In this document: positions 63,500-64,000 of the stretch, one piece after another
How positions within the stretch are numbered: the first letter of the stretch is position 1
Layout of the letters: each line of letters begins with the position of its first letter
NCBI RefSeq assembly: GCF_018691265.1
Contig: NW_024881300.1
Coordinates: forward strand, 62,001 to 126,000
DNA from: Tyto alba
Lineage: Eukaryota; Chordata; Aves; Strigiformes; Tytonidae
Length of the DNA stretch: 64,000 nucleotides
Reading direction: 5' to 3'
Program-made: the position numbers and the translations under genes
The notes under the pieces: model-generated
The model's input: the letters and a program-made list of their open reading frames with translations, nothing else
Told to the model about the DNA's origin: nothing
Database searches by the model: none

Positions 63500-64000
63500 C
63501 ACAGGGCCGGGGGATCTCTAGGTCTCAGCGTGAGGGGACGCGGCTGGGAGGGATCTATAGGGGCTGCATGGGGGATACAGAGGGATCTGTAGGGGCTGGG
63601 GGGGGAGGACGGGGGAACCTATAGGGTCTGGGAGGGATCCATAGGGCCAGGGAGGATGACAGGGGGAACTATAGGATCCAAAGAGATCTATATGGCCCAG
63701 GGCAGGGAATAACAGAGGGATCCATCCAGTCCAGGGTTGGGGGGAGGCAGGGATCCATAGGGTCCCTCTCCCCGGGAGTTCTATAGGGGCTGGGAGAGAT
63801 CTATAGGGTCTGGAGGGGGTGGTGGGATCAACGGGGCCCGGGGGAATCTATAGGGGCTGGGTTTGGGGAAAGAGAGAGAACTATAAGGTCTGGGGGGGAA
63901 CCTACAGGGTCCAGGGTGGAAAGGGAGGGACCTATAGGGTCTGGGAGGGACCTATAGGGTTTGGGGGAGTCTATAGGATGCAGGGTGGTAGGGAGGGACC
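63500..64000 (+). repeat. GGGATCTATAGGG-type minisatellite
   Basis: Units around GGGAGGGATCTATAGGGTCT repeat to the window end, so the array continues beyond it. No gene is recognised. Confidence 0.85.

Overview
The window is avian nuclear DNA. It carries CR1 LINE 3' fragments, avian-type ERVK and ERVL long terminal repeats (LTRs), intron-bearing RBBP6-like exons, and at the right end the class III MHC neighbours tenascin-X (TNXB), a possible CYP21 first exon, and CENPA. From memory, these genes lie in that order in the chicken MHC-B region. There are no bacterial features and no CRISPR array. A 13-N gap at 2019-2031 shows that this is a scaffold rather than one contig.

Layout. 1-2018 is an almost exact second copy of 22715-24726 (the 3' end of a provirus plus about 1.4 kb of flank), cut off by the N gap. 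3131-12163 is a decayed RBBP6-like gene with introns, frameshifts, two CR1 fragments and an early stop. 18296-23296 is a deleted, pol-less ERVK-like provirus (ERV-A) that holds a nested solo LTR. 27362-33654 is a second, longer provirus (ERV-B) with broken gag, pro, pol and env and an ERVL-like solo LTR inside integrase. 33655-34610 is a truncated ERVL-like LTR. 40187-44579 is a second member of the pol-less family (ERV-C), joined directly to the env and 3' LTR of another provirus (ERV-D, 44580-45808). Solo LTRs lie at 50467-51108, 53512-53944 and 54927-55988. The remaining 24.7-57.5 kb is AT-rich sequence in which I recognise no gene.

From about 57.5 kb the composition changes sharply to very GC-rich, minisatellite-packed DNA typical of an avian microchromosome. 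One TNXB fibronectin III exon (+), a possible CYP21 exon 1 (-) and three CENPA exons (-) sit among it. The CENPA introns are almost entirely G-rich or C-rich tandem repeats.

Most unusual signals. ERV-A and ERV-C share one internal deletion, an exact tRNA-Lys-type primer site, and an untranslated leader filled with 8 (ERV-A) or 15 (ERV-C) copies of a 20-nt hairpin-capable motif that ends just before gag. Their Gag contains two copies of a matrix-like module. This looks like a non-autonomous retroviral family with a repeat-built leader. Several element boundaries have mismatched flanks, so recombination between elements or mis-assembly must be considered throughout.
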